From NCBI GenBank assembly GCA_023159155.1, contig JAJNNX010000065.1:1-64000 (forward strand): DNA of 64,000 nt, in the 5' to 3' direction. Under the pieces are notes generated by a model. It saw only the letters and a program-made list of their open reading frames with translations. It ran no database searches and was not told the origin of the DNA. Position 1 is the stretch's first letter, and each line of letters opens with the position of its first letter. The position numbers and the translations under genes are program-made. This document shows positions 1 through 14,429 of this stretch, one piece after another. The DNA comes from Ustulina deusta (taxonomy: Eukaryota; Ascomycota; Sordariomycetes; Xylariales; Xylariaceae).

Positions 1-967
1 GCTTTGCTAGAATTACTTTTAATTTTAGCTATTTTATATTTAAACTTAAAATTGTTATATAATTGTTTAGTAAAGCTAGATATAATATAAAAAAAACGGT
101 TAATAATCAATATTATATTTTTTTATAAGTTATATAAAAAAAAAAAAATCTTTAAAGTATAATAAATTAACAAAAAAAACAACCTAGCTAACATGTTTAT
201 AAAACAAACGCTAAACTAAGTACTAAAAACCTTTGTTTTAATAAACAAGCTAACTATATAAGTCAAAATATTTATTAAACAAATATAAAAAGTTATTATA
301 TAAGTATAGCATTTATAAAAAAAAAAAAAGTTAAAATAATAAAAATAATATATAATATATTAATTCTAAATAAAAATAATATAAACCTTACTTTATTTTT
401 TTTTAAGTATTTATTTTTTTATTATATAACTAAAAACCCCCCCTTTTTCTACAAAACTTTTTTTCTTTATATATAATAACTATATTAAGTACTATACAAT
501 TGCTATACGTATACAGTATAAGCATTATGCTAAAATCTAACGATCTAGCAATAACTATAGAACAAAAAGCTACTGCAGGCTATATAAATATTCTGTATGC
601 AAGTAGTAATAGCAGTATTACGCAACTAGATAAAGACCATACAAAAGTAACCCTTGCAATAAAAGATTTATATAATTACGAGCATAAACAGCTTAATTAA
701 TAATATCCGAATTTAAATATTAACTAAGGGCAGAGCAGCAACTTAAGCTTTATTAGTTTATATATAAAAAGCTAACATATTAGTAATATATATAAATATA
801 TTATATAAAACAAAAATAAGTATTTATATTAATATATAACGTAGCAAAAAAGCAATAATTATTTGGATTATTTGTTAGTAGTAGTATAACGTTATATCCG
901 GGCTCCTGTCCAATAATAGTAAGTATGCAACTACTATTACTAAATAGCTAAATAGCGTTTATTATAT

Positions 968-970
968 AAG

Positions 971-1003
<33 letters not shown>

Positions 1004-1036
1004 AGGTACGGGTATATATATATATATATATATATA
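968..1036. repeat. (TA)n microsatellite, interrupted
   Basis: Two TA dinucleotide runs are separated by a short GTGTAGGTACGGG-like interruption. It lies inside the AT-rich repeat block. Confidence 0.9.
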
Positions 1037-1124
1037 AGGACGGACTAATATATAAAGCAATAGATTATAAAAGTAATAAAGAATAGAAAATAACAAAAAA
1101 CTTAAGTACTTTTTATGCTCGGGC

Positions 1125-1275
1125 TCTTTTATATATAAGCTAATATATACTTGCCTATTTTTGCGTTCTTTTTATATAAAACAACATATATTTACTTACT
1201 ACTTTTATATTTTTTCTATATAAAGCAATATATATTTGCTTATTTTTATATTTTTTTTATATAAAGAATATTTAT
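1125..1275. repeat. about 42-44 bp imperfect tandem repeat, roughly three copies
   Basis: Units of the form TATATAAA(A/G)CAA(C)ATATATTT followed by a T-rich tail recur about every 42-44 bp. The copies differ mainly by C/T and G/A changes. Confidence 0.55.
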
Positions 1276-4200
1276 TAATTTAGCTATATATATATTATAC
1301 TAAAAGCTTTAATTAATAACTACTTATATAAAGCCTACTAACTAGACAAGCTAGCTAATTATAAACTTTGCTAATATATAGATTAAAGGTACCTAGTTTA
1401 GCTTTAACCCAGATAGCTACTAAGTAACCCCTAGCTTATATTTTTAGCTAATTATATAGCTAGAACATTAGCTTTACAATTCTACTTTTTGCAATTATAT
1501 TTAAAATAAACAATTAAATAATTTAGCTATTATATATAAAGCTAGATTACTAATCTAATTAATATATTTATTAAATAAAATATTATATATATATTCTAAT
1601 TAGTTATATAGTATATAGTTATTTTTTTTTTTTTTATATAACAAGCAGTTATAACTAAAAAAAAAAATAGCTAGTATTAGAATAACTAGTATTAGTTATA
1701 ACTATATTATACACCTACGTATTACATAAATAAACAGATATTTTCGTACAGAGACTATCGGCTATAAGGACTTTATTTCTTTTTATTGTTTTAGCTTATA
1801 TGTTAGCAGAATTTTTTTTTTAAAAAGAATTCTGTTTTATACGAAGCATTCTTTTTTTTTTCTTTTTTAGTATAGGATTTAGATATAATATAATATAGTA
1901 CATTTTATTAATGCGTATTTATTTGCTTTTACGTACAATATTATACATAGCCTATTTAATATTTATATTTATTATAGCGCTAGTTATTTTATGGGGTTAA
2001 ATAATATTATAAGTTTTAAGCATAATATTGTTTTTTTTATTTAGGCGTTTTTTTTTGCTATTATAGCTTTTGTATAGATTTGCGTATTAAATATACTAAT
2101 AGGGTCTAGAACTATAAGCGCTAATAAGTTGTTTAAAAAAATAACTTAATTAATTATTTTTAATACTATAAATTTTTGTTTATTTTAGTATTTTTGCTGT
2201 TTATTATATTAGAATTCTAAGTAGTTTTTTTTAGCTAAAATATTAACTTTTTATTGTTTTATAAAAACTAAGTTAGCTTAGAATTTTACTTTAGAGTTAG
2301 GCTGATTAGTTATAATTAGTTGTTTGAGTATTAAAACAAGTGGTTAAGCTAGGTTATTTAAAGTATTTTTATTTTTGCTAAGTTTTAGGTTTTGTAATTA
2401 GGTCTTATTTTTAAATTTTAGATTTTTTAAAATATAATTAAATTTATATAAAGCCCTATAAGCTACTAGAACTATTAGAAAATATTTACTAGAGTAGTTG
2501 TAATAAATCTATATTAAAGCTAAAGGTATAAATTTTTTTTTTTTTTTAATATTTTATCTGGGTTAACTATAAGCAAGCAAATATGCTAAAGTACGTATAG
2601 TAAACTAATATACCAAGCTTTAAAGTTATATTTTTTATATAAAGCTTTAAAGTTTTTTGCTTTTTTTTTTAATTTATAGCTTTATTATATATGATTTTTA
2701 ACTTTATAAAACTAGTATTTATATAGATTATTGCTAATATTTTTAAAGTTATTTTAGTTATTTAATTGGTTATATTTCTAAAGGTTTAATTGTTATGCTT
2801 AAGTAGCAAAAGCTTTAAATTGGCTATTTTTATATTGCTGCCTGTTTTGCTAGCTGATTTTTTAATAGGATGTTTAACTAGAGGGGGTATAGTATTAATT
2901 CCGGTTAGTTAGTAACTATATTATTTTAGTTATTGCTTTAGTTATTTAAGTATTATAAATAAAAAAGCTTTTTATTTTAATTATTAATTGTTTGATTATT
3001 AGGTTTATATATATATGGATTATTAAAGGCATAATAAAAAGGGTAGTTATAGGTAGCTAGGTTAGGGGAATAACTAGTAAGGCTTGGAATAGTTGTGCTT
3101 GTATAGCTTGCTAAATAAAGTAAAAAAATATGTTTAATAATAGTTTTAAGCTGGTAGTACTATTTAAAAAATTTAATATTGCTATTTATAGCTAAAGGGA
3201 AGATTTTAAATTGGCTTATTATTTAAAAATATTTATAATATTAGTATATTTTTTTTATTATAAGTTATTTTTAGTAATTTTATATTTGTTAAAAATACTT
3301 TTAAAATAATTAAAAAGAATTAATTTAATTAAGTTATATAAATAAGATTTTTTAGGTATTAAAAAGATTTTTTAGCTAAGTTTATTAATTAAAGCTATAT
3401 ATTTAAAAAAAAAAATATAATTTTAAAAAATTGTTTTAATATTTAAAAAAAACTTAATAAGTTGTTTTTTTTATAATTAGGTTTACTTAAAATTAGTTAT
3501 TTTATATTTTTGTTTTAAGCTTATAATAGTTTAATTTTAATTAGTATAAAAATTAATAATATATTAGATTATATATTTTTTAATTATAGTTTTTGTTTAG
3601 TATAATAATTAATTAATTTATTTGGTTTATAAAAGTTTATATAATTTAAAAAGTTTTTTTATTCTATAAAGCTATTTAGTTATGTTTTTTTTATTAAATT
3701 AGTTTTAAAAGCAAGATATAAGATTAGAGATAGGTAAACTAATAATATATAGAACTATAGTACTTTTAAAAGCTAATTATATAAATATTAAAAACTTAGT
3801 TAGTTAGTATTTACTAGTTTAATTATTGGTTAGTATAGTATTAGAAATAAGTATATTTATAATTAGAATGTTTAGGGTAGACCTTATTAGAAAAAGCCCA
3901 AGGTTTTATAGTTGTTTTGGAACGTTTAGGTTGTTTATTTTAGGTTATTAATTAGGACTATTAGTATATAGGGGTAATAAAATAATAGTTTTTAAGTTTT
4001 AATAATATTTTTTTGTTTAATGTTTTATAGTTTTTATTGCTATATAAGCATATATAATTAGCGTAGTACTTTTATAGGTTTTTTATTAAAGGTTTATATA
4101 TATTCAAGTTTAATAAATATATTAGTTTTTTTAATATAACTATAGTTAGGTTTTATGTTTTTTTTATAGATCTAATAAAGGTAGTATAGTATTATTAGTA

Positions 4201-5057
4201 TTTTTATAGTTAGTTGTTTTAAAAATAATAGTTTTATTAATACTTTATATTTATTTAATTTTTATTATAGTTAGTTTTTTATTATTTTTGTATTATATTA
4301 TTAAATTATATTAAAAGTCTAGCTTTATATAAAGATTTATTAAAAAAAATATAACTAATTAGTATAATTAGTAGTTAGTTTTTGTATATTAGGTGTATTA
4401 ACTAAAAGTATTAGTTTTTAATTATAAGTTATGCTTTAAAAAGCATTAAGTAATATTAATTTTTATTGTTTTACTAAAAATACTAATAAAATAAAGCAAA
4501 GCTTTTAATTAGCGTATTATATATTTAAACTAACTAAACTTACTTAATCTTTCTATATTAGATTATATCTTTTAGCTTGCAGATTTTTATATGTATTAAG
4601 TTAGAATCTAATTTATAATTATAAATAAAAATATAATAATTAATTAATAAAAACAAATTTTTAACTTTTATATAGTATTTTATAATAATTATCTATTGTT
4701 TGCTATATAAAAAAGAAATCTTTTATAGCTTTAAATAAAAACGCGCGCTTTTTATACTTTTTATTCTATAATTTCCGAGGTCTCCAAGAATGCGTTCTAC
4801 TCTATGACTAAGGACCTGTTTCCTATACGCGCGCACCAGCCCTACTATAATATTAATAAGCTTTTTACTAAACAACCTAAAGTTTTTTTAAAGCTTATAA
4901 TAAAAATACCCCTTTTTTTTTTAATAATTAATAATATACTAGCAAAAAATAATTTTATAATTAAAACTAAAAAAAAGATTAGCATAAAGCTTATTACAAA
5001 AAAATAAAGTGCTTAATACTTTAGTTTTAAGAACTTATTACAAAAATTTTATAAAAG

Positions 5058-5091
<34 letters not shown>

Positions 5092-5127
5092 TTAGTAATA
5101 CTAGAAGTAAATTTATATATATTATAT

Positions 5128-5212
5128 TTATAAGCATATCTTTTTATAAATATTTTTGCTTACTAAATTAAAAGCATACTTTTTTATAAACGTTTTTGCT
5201 TACTAAGCTTGC
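5128..5212. repeat. about 40 bp tandem duplication
   Basis: Two adjacent copies share AAGCATA, then CTTTTTTATAAA and TTTTTGCTTACTAA. The copies differ by a few transitions. Confidence 0.6.
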
Positions 5213-5515
5213 TATACTATATTTGAAATAGTTATATAGTAATATATATAATATTTAAAACTAGCTTATATAATTACTTGCATGCTATACTAATTATTTA
5301 TATACTATTTATACTTTAATATTTATTTATAATTATTTTTATAGCTATAGTAATATATATATAAAAAGAGTTACTAGAGTAACTTTCTTTAAAGGGGTAT
5401 ATTAGATTTGGTTTATAGCTAATAGCTATAAAAAGAGCTAATTAAGTATAGATAACAGGATTACTTAGTTATATAAGCGTTATGGCTTAATAATATAGCT
5501 TAATAAGTGTGGCTA

Positions 5516-5755
5516 GGTGTCACGATCAGTTAAGTAAAGCTTTTATAGCTAGTTTATTAATATTATAAACAAAGATTCTAAACTAAAAAAGAAAGAAAGG
5601 AAGAAAAAAAATTAAAGTTTATAAAATAAGTAGATATAGACTCTATATATATAGCTGCAGAATTAGGTTGGTCCATGCGTAAACTTTTTATTTTATTACT
5701 ATATAAGTTTAAAGTTCTTATAAGTTTTGCTAAAACTATACTAACTATTATATTA
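5516..5755. repeat. Left LTR of element 1
   Basis: It pairs with 11,350-11,590. This copy is the more degraded of the two: most C and G positions kept in the right copy are T or A here. Confidence 0.7.
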
Positions 5756-8700
5756 TTTTTTTTTAAAACTAAAAATTTAAATATAGTTTTAATTCAAAAT
5801 TACTAATAATATTAAGTTTATATAGTTTTTTTATATTATATTGCTTTATTATTATTTTTATAATTATTTATAAACTTATTAACTACTATTATATATATTT
5901 ATTTTTATAATCTTATAAAAAGTTTAAAAGTTTTTTTATAAATTTTATAAAATTAGTTAAGTTTAATTAGTATATTTTTAAAATTTTAAGCTATATATTA
6001 AATATTATTAAAATTATAGCTTTTTTAAACAACCTAGTATTATAACTTTTTATTTTTTTTATATATTTTTAATTGTTTGATTTGTTTGATTTTAAATTTT
6101 GCTTTATTATTAATATTTTTAACTAAAAATAATAATTAAATTTATTAAAATAAAAAATTATTGCTTACTTTTTATAATTAGTTAATATAAAATAAGTTTT
6201 TTATTTTATAAAAGTTAAGCAAATTAAAAATATAGCTAAATTTTTATTTTTTTAAAATTTTTAAAAATCTAACTAATTAAAAGTTTAATCTAGTAGTTAG
6301 TACTTATATTACAAAACTTTTTTTTTTTAAAAAAACTTTATTTTTTATTTTAAAATTTATTAAACATTTTTTTTTATTAACTTATAGCTTATATTATTTT
6401 TACGCAAAAATTACTATATTATATATTATTTTTTAAATATTTTAAGTTTAATAAACTAATTTAAGCGCTTATTATTTAATATTAAAATTTATAATAGTTT
6501 TATTAATATTTACTATTAAAAAGTTTTATGTTTTAATTTTTATTACTATTTTTAATAATAATATATTAATTAATAAATATTATAAAAAATTATATATAAA
6601 ATTTAAAAGAAAAAAATAAATACTTTAATTATTTTAATATTTATTAATATAAAAACAAAATTATTAGTTTAAAAATAATAAACGTTACTAAAACAATACT
6701 TAATACTTATAAAACTATTAATTATTACTATAAATTTAAAAATAAATAGTTTTATATTATTTAATATTTATATATTTAGTATACTAAAAAATTTATATAA
6801 ACTCCTATAATATTATATAGCTAATAACTTTATAATATTTATTTTTTTACTAAATAAAGTTATAATTAAACAGCTAAACTTATTTATAAATACTTATATA
6901 TAATTATAACCTTATTAGTTAAGTAATATATTTTTGCTATTTATTATTATATATTGCTATACTACGGCCGGTATAAACAATAAGTAAAAAAAGCCAGGAG
7001 TTTTGTTTTGTAATATTTTGTTTTTTTTATAATTATAATAATTACGTACATATTATCTATAATTATATTTTAAATAAAACTAATAATATTTTTGTTTTAA
7101 TATTTTAATTATTTTATATTAGCTTTAGTATATAATAATTAAAAATATATAAGCTTTTTAAATTAAAGCTATATAAAAAAAAATAGTTCTATTTAAAATA
7201 ACCTTAAATACGTATAGCTTTTTGTTTTTATTTTTTAGCTTTTATAGCTAGTTTTTTTATTTAATTAAGTTTACTAGGTTAGCTTTTTAAAAAATATTAA
7301 ATAAAAAATCTACAGTTAATATAAGACCTAGTATTTTATTAAACAGGACTAATACTATTATTTATTTTTTAGTTTTTTTAGTTTTAATTATAAAAAGCTT
7401 AGCTATTTTTTTTAATAAAGTATTAGTTATTATATTTTTTTATTTTAGTTAGTATTAAAAAATAATATTAAAATTTAATAAAAAGTTAGCCTAGTATATT
7501 TATTATATTAATAAAATCTATTTATTTAAAAAATATAATAAAAATTAATAATTAATTATTATAAAAAACTTAGTTCTAAAAAGCTTTAAATAGTAATATT
7601 TTAAAGTTTATATTACTACTAAAAATTTATAGTTTTAAATTAAATAAGCTTGTTTAATTAATATTATTATTTTAAAAAAATATTTTATAGATTTTTAAGT
7701 TATATTTTTTTATTACTACTAAATAATTTTTATTATTATATTATATAAAATATTTATTTTTATTTATATTAGTTAGCTAAACCTAAAAAAAATTAAAACA
7801 AATATTTTATAAACTAGCAGTTTTATATATTTAAAAGCTTATTTTTATTCTAGTCCTATTATAAATAGTTTATTTTTTTTTAGTAGTTAATTTAAAAAAG
7901 TAGTAATTTTACTAGCGTAGTAAATAAATATATAAATATAATTATAAAATTTAAAAAATAACCAAATTAATTTAGTATTTTTAAAATTATTAAAGTTCTA
8001 ATTTAAAATTATTTAAATTTTAATAGAATTAATTCTAATTTTTACTTTAGTTTTTATAATTATTTTTAAATAATTAATAATAAATATATTAAAACAAAAC
8101 TTTTTAATATTTTTTTAATATTTAGCTTAATATAAATAATAAATTATTTTTTTATAATAAATTTAGTACTATTTTTTAGTTTTAAAATAAATTAAAACAT
8201 TATTTATATAAGCACTTGCAAACTTATTTAAAAATTTTTAAATTTGCGTATTAATAAAAGCTTACTACTAAGCAGGTCTTATTTTTAAACTAAAAAATAA
8301 AACTTTTTATTAAAACATTTTTTTATAAGTTTAAAAAAAAATAAAATAATATAATTCTATAATTAATAATAATTAATAAAAAGTTTTAATAATATTTAGT
8401 TTAATAAATCGGATAATATTATAACAATTAAATATAATATTATTAATATTTAAAGCTAGTATAATTTAATTTTTTAAATATATATTTTTTTATTAATAAT
8501 TAATTATAAACTTATATTTAATTAACCTAAGTTTAAATATAAATAAAACAAAAATAATATTTAAGTTTATATTTTATTTAATAAAATTTATAGCTAGCAA
8601 TTTATTTATAAACTTTTTTTTAAATAAAATAAACTATATAAATATATAATATTAATAAAAACTAAAAATATATTTTTTATTATTAAGTTTTAGTACTATA

Positions 8701-11349
8701 TTAAACTTTAGTTATAATAATAATAAAGTTTTAAATTTTTTTTTAAAAAAAATCTTTTTAAATATAATAATTAAAAAAGCAAAAAACTTTATATTAACTT
8801 TATATATTAGAAATTTTTTTTTTTTTAAAATAAAATTAGTTTATTATTAAAAGTTTTTTATAATACTACTTAGTTAATTTAAGTTTATTTTTTTTATAAA
8901 ATATTAATTATTTTTAAATTTTTTTTAAATAGTTTAGTATAATTATTTTTAATTATTATAAACTTAATTATAATAAGTTTTTTTAGAGTTTTTTTAGCTA
9001 GTTATTTCTATTTATTTTAATAAAAATAATTCTAAAAGTTTTATATAATTTTTTTAATAGTAGTTTAGTTTTTTTTTTTTTTAAAAGTTATTATATAAAC
9101 TTTTTTTATTTTAAGTTTAAAAGTCCTAAGTTTTTTTTTTATTTTTTTAGTTTTAGTTGTTTCTAAAATAATTGTTTTGTTTTTAAAAATTATTTTAATA
9201 TTTAATAATATTTTTTTAACGCTTAATTATATTAATTTATATTTTTTTATATTTTTAGGTTTATATTTTATTATTTATAATTAAAAAGCTTAATTATAAT
9301 TATTAATAAAAATTAAACTAATAAAAATAAATTATTTAGCTAAATTAATTATTATTTTTAAGTTTTTATTAAAATATTTTATTTTATTAATTATTTAATA
9401 TTAATAATAATATTATAACTAAAATTAATAACTTAAAACGTTTAATTTTTAAATTATTAATTATTAATTTTTATAATATATATTAAATATTTATAAATTT
9501 TGCTAACTATTTTATTTTAATAGTTATAAAACTTTTAAAGTTTAACTAACTAAACTACTTTTATTTTTAATTATTGCTTAATTTATTATATAAACTTATA
9601 GCTAATTATTAAAAAAATATAAGCTTTAATATTATATAAAACTAAAGTTTTTATTTTAATACTATTAATTTATAATTAAATAAAAATTTTAAAAATAATT
9701 AATTTATTTTAATTATATATTTTAATTAAAATAAATAAAAAAACTAATAAAAAAACTTTTGTTAGTTCTATTTGTTTTTTAAGTTAGATAAACTATTAAA
9801 GCTATTTTTATTAAAGCTTTTTTTTGCTAATTAAATATTTAAAACTTTAAGCTTTTAATTAAAGCAATTAATTAATATATATATTTTTTTTTATTATAAA
9901 TAAAGCAAATCTTATTATTTTAATAACTTTTTTTTTTTTTTATAATTAATGCTTATTTTAATTATTTTAAAATAAATATTTTAAAATTTTTAAAGTTAGC
10001 TAAAAATTAATAAACTAGTTTATTAAAAGTTTAATTATTTAAATTAAATTTTTGTTTAGTTAAACTAATAAGCTTAATTTATTAATAGTTTTTATAAGTT
10101 TATTTAGTATTATATATTAATTTAATAATTTTATTAATAAATAATTTATAAAAAATATTTAAATTTATAAAAACTTTATATAAGTTTTTTTTTAAGTTTA
10201 TATAAAAATAGTTTTATAATTTATATTTTTATTATAATTTAGTTAGTTAATATTTTTAAGCTAAACTATTAAATATAAAAATAAACTTATTAATATTTTT
10301 ATTAGCTTTATATATATAAGCTTAAAATATTTTATAAGCTATAACTATTTAATTAAAATTATAATAAACTATTAATAAAGCCTAGATTATTTTAGTAATA
10401 TTATTAAATAGTTTTTTAGTTAAATAAAAATATATTTTTACTAATTTTTTAATATATTTTTTTAATTAGTTTATAATATATTAAAATTAGCTATTTTTAG
10501 TTTAAAATATAATAATATTTTTATTTAGCTTTTTTATTAGTTTATAAACCTAATTATTAAATAAAGCTTTATTTTTTGCAAACTTACTAAAATTAATTTT
10601 TTATATTTTAGCTTTTTTAGTATAAGCAAGGTTTAAAGCATTAAAAAATAAACTAATAAAATAAAAAACAAATAAAACAATAAAACTAAAAAGTTTAAAA
10701 TTAATACTTTTAAATATATTTTTTATTATTAAATTATAATTATTTTTTAAAAGTACTAAAATAAACATATTAAAAAATTAACGCTTTACTTTTTCTATTT
10801 ATTAAAAAAGTTCTACTAAAACTAACATAAAATTACAAGCTTATATAACTATAATATTTAGTGCTATATTTTTAAATATATTACTTATTTTAAATAATTC
10901 TAGTTCTAGTTCAAATTTTGCTTTTTTAAGTTCTAATTTTTTGTTTTTTTTAAAATTTTTTTTAAATATTAGTTCGTTTAAAACATTTGCAAAAAAGTCT
11001 AATATTTAATCTTTTTTTTCTTTTATTAAAAAAAAGATTTTAAAATTATTTAATAATAAAGAGCTAGCTATATTTAAAAACTAAAATTGTTCTAATTATT
11101 TAAGGACTAAAAATAAAATAAAAATATTTAAAATTAAATTTTTTACGGATTATTAGCCTTTAAGTAGCATAAAAATTAAAAGTTTTATTAAAATTATATT
11201 AAAGTTAGATTTATATTATAAAATATATAATTTTTTATATTAAATATATAACTAAAAAAAAAAGTTTATTTATATTTTACTAATTATAGCAAAATAAAAA
11301 ATATATATTTATTAAACATTTATTAATAAATAATTAATAAGCTTAAAAT

Positions 11350-11590
11350 AATATTATAATTAGTTAAATAAAACTTTTATAACTAGTTTATTAATACTAT
11401 AAATAAAAACTCTAAACTAAAAAAAAAAAAAAAAAAAAAAAAGAAATCAAAGTTTATAAAATAAGTAAATATAGACTCTGTATGTATAGCTGCAGAGTTA
11501 GGTTAGTCCGTGCGTAGACTTCCTATTTTATTGCTATATAGGTCTGGAGTTCTTGCGGGTCTTGCCAAGACTGTACTAACTGTTATACTA
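11350..11590. repeat. Right LTR of element 1, less mutated copy
   Basis: It pairs with 5,516-5,755. The last 120 bp keep many C and G residues, for example GGTCTGGAGTTCTTGCGGG at about 11,541, where the left copy has transitions. Confidence 0.7.
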
Positions 11591-11605
11591 GGCTATACTT
11601 ACTAG

Positions 11606-11858
11606 TGTGGATCCCATTGCTATTGGCTTCCATTAAAGTCAATCCATTGAGTCAGTACAATAGTACGTGCATGAAAGGGCACTGTGCGTAGCCCTTAGGC
11701 ACTAGGTACCAACCCACCTAATTAAGGGCATAAATACTTTGTATCTCTATTAGATACTTTAGTTAGTTTTTTTTTACAACCATACTTAATATAGACTTTT
11801 AGATTAAACCTAGTAATACTAAGTAACTAGTTCTATAAAAGGACCGTATTAAAGTACA
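11606..11858 (+). repeat. 5' LTR of element 2 (253 bp)
   Basis: It begins TGTGGATCCC and ends AAAGTACA. It is exactly as long as the 3' LTR and aligns without gaps. The first 150 bp are much less mutated than the surrounding sequence. Confidence 0.85.
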
Positions 11859-13220
11859 AATAGCTATTTGTATAGCTTTATAGTATTATTTTTATTTTTA
11901 TTATATTTAGCACTTTTTTTATATTTTCTACTGTATTGCAAAGATTCTAAGATTTTTAAAATAACTAACAAAATATTAGAAGTACTAATAGCTCTAGTTA
12001 ATAAAATTATCGGCGTTTTGTAAGGCAATACTATTAAGAACTTTTAAGAACAGATTAATGCTTTTGCTATTAATATGGCTTATAGTATAGCGGAGCTAAA
12101 GGACAATATTAATAATTTAAAAGAAATGATTGCTAATTTTATTAAAAGGCTAGATATGCTTATAACAAGTAATGCAACTAGTTAATAAGTTTATCTAATA
12201 CTATTATTACTACTATTACGAAAGACATATAAAATAAATAAGCGATATATTAACAAATTATATATATAGCAGCTAGTATACGTAACTAGTGATAAGAGAT
12301 TTTAAAACAAGTTATTAAACTTATATTAATATTAAGTATTGTTAGAAGTATAGACTGAATAAGAATAGCGTATTTAGTATGTATTTTTTGAAGCTATATT
12401 GGTAATTAATATAGATAGCTTAGGCAAGTGTAAACCTAAGAACAAGGTTGTAATTTTAGTAAATTTGTAATTTATTGTTACTGATTATACGATTTTTAAT
12501 AAGGTAAAGGATATATAGAACTGACTAATTTAAGTACTTGTTTTATATAAGTTATGGGTAATATATGTTAGTACTAAATTAGCTAAAGACTTTTAAGCTG
12601 TAGCCTAGTTTATTAGGCGTACTAAGGATGCTATTTAGGCTAACTGCTTAAAAGCTATTATATAAGTGTTAAGAACTTATAATATATTTTATAGCTTTTT
12701 AGTATTATTTGTAAGTTTTTTGTTAGCGTAAGAAAAGTTATATATTAATTATTTATAGCGATTTAAAAAGGCTTATTATTAGTTTCTAGGTGGCTAACGT
12801 AAAACTTAATAAATAAAAGATTTATTTATATATAAGTTTAGTATATATATACTAATAATTTGGTTATATTTTAAAAAATTAGTGTAAGATCTGAATAATA
12901 GCAAAGTAATTAAAGAGGTAACCCGATTAGTTAAATCTATATTTAGAACTGCAATTAAAGGTAAAATATATGGCATACTATAAATAATAGTATAGTTATA
13001 AGGTATTTTAGTGCTGTTTTATGACTATAGAATCAATTTAATAATATTAGCTAAGCTAAGTGTTAGTTATATCTAGTTTATTAATTATAAGTTAATAATT
13101 TTAAAAGTATTACTATTAGCTATATCTGATTTTTATAACAATAATTATAAGGTTAGCTAAGTGACCGAGCTAGATAAGACTAATAAAGCTAGGTATGCTA
13201 CTAAAGCTAAAAGAAACAAA

Positions 13221-13262
13221 TGTTTTAATTGCGGTAAAACAGGTTATTGGGCTAAAAACTGC
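13221..13262 (+). pseudogene. gag zinc-knuckle remnant of element 2
   Basis: The translation reads CFNCGKTGYWAKNC, a CCHC knuckle (CX2CX4HX4C) in which the His is Tyr. CAT to TAT is the single C-to-T change expected from RIP. Stop codons follow immediately downstream. Confidence 0.85.
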
Positions 13263-14429
13263 TAAAAACAACCGAAATAGCTAAAATAAACTTTATAAAC
13301 TTTATAGCTTTTAAGATTAGGTTAATTTGTAATAATTAAAAGTATACTATTCTATAACAATTTAGCTAATAAGTTTTAGACTAAGTATAAGTTGTTCTAA
13401 AAAAAATTACTGATTTGTAAGCGTATATACTTTGCTAGCTTTAACGATTTTAAAAAAAAAAAAATTAAATAAAGCTTTTATGATCGATTTAATAATAAGG
13501 AAACCAAAATCGATTGTAAGCTTTAAGAACTTTTTAATATATAAAATAGCTTTATTTATATAGTTAAAATAGATAAAAATAGAACAAAACTAATACTAAA
13601 AAAAAGTAAACTATATAATAAATATTAGAACTATTATAATTTGTTTTAGGTTTGGGTTACTAATAGCAATATAATATTTATAGTTTTTTAAGATTATAGA
13701 TGCACGAATTGCTACGTATTAGAATTATTAGTAGCTAAACTAAAGTTATATTTATTTTAACAGTAAAGCATAATATATAGCGTTAGAAAAACAGGACTAT
13801 AAATAATATAGGATTGCTATGTTATAGCTAAATTTGTTACCAATAATAGTACAATATAGATATGGGAAGTTGTTAGTAGTGTTGTATTGGACTGGATTTT
13901 TTCCGGGGACCTTACTATGGGTAAACATAAGTTTTACAAGTAGAAGGGTGTTTTTAGTTTAAAAAATAGGTAGGAAACCATATAACTAATATGTTTTATA
14001 GAAATATTTATTATAAAACTACTAAAAAATATTTAAGCTAGTATAGTATTTAAAATAGTATATTAAATAAGTATTATAAAATAGTATAAAGATACTTTTA
14101 ATAACTTATAGGTAAAAAAACGTTTAGATAACCTTGTTTATAAGTTTTTAGGCTTATTTGATTTAGTACTAAAAAAAACAGAAATTATTGCTAAAACAAA
14201 GCATTATATTAATACTAGAAATGTTGTACCGATTAGGTTGCTACTTTATTAATATAGTCTTTAATAAGAGAACGTAATTAAGGATTTTGTTAAAATATAT
14301 TTTAAAGTTTATATTTAGAAGGGCTATAGACTATAGGGTACTTTAGTATTACTAATACTAAAAAAAGCGCCTAGTAGTATAATTATAGATAAAATTATTA
14401 ATAAGTATTCTAAAAATATAATCTGGCAA

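Larger units (their letters stand above)
1..5515. repeat. AT-rich, RIP-like degraded repeat block of unknown identity
   Basis: Almost all of this stretch is A and T, with long A- and T-runs, frequent TA dinucleotides and stop codons in every frame. No intact gene is visible. Over about 1,700-4,800 the + strand is T-rich and has more G than C, so the parent sequence may have been strand-asymmetric, for example a transposon coding on the minus strand. I could not identify a protein motif on either strand. A short less-degraded patch with GCGCGC and other CpG lies at about 4,740-4,850. The pattern fits RIP of old transposons. The open frames of 66 and 67 codons at 500-700 and 4,804-5,007 are chance frames in AT-rich DNA. 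Confidence 0.75.
5516..11590. mobile_element. RIP-degraded LTR retrotransposon (element 1), internal region erased
   Basis: The element is recognised from two long direct repeats of about 238-240 bp, at 5,516-5,755 and 11,350-11,590. They match along their length, and nearly all differences are C/T or G/A. The left copy begins GGTGTCACGATCAG and the right copy AATATTATAATTAG, so the original terminus was probably TGTCACG. The 5-mer GGCTA lies directly before the left copy (5,511-5,515) and directly after the right copy (11,591-11,595), a candidate target-site duplication. The 5.6 kb between the repeats is almost pure A/T and I could not see a gag or pol motif, so superfamily is undetermined. 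Orientation is also undetermined. Confidence 0.7.

Noticed and set aside
500..700. 66-codon frame in the AT-rich block
   Set aside because: Stop-poor stretches occur by chance in AT-rich DNA; no motif, and the surroundings are RIP-degraded repeats.
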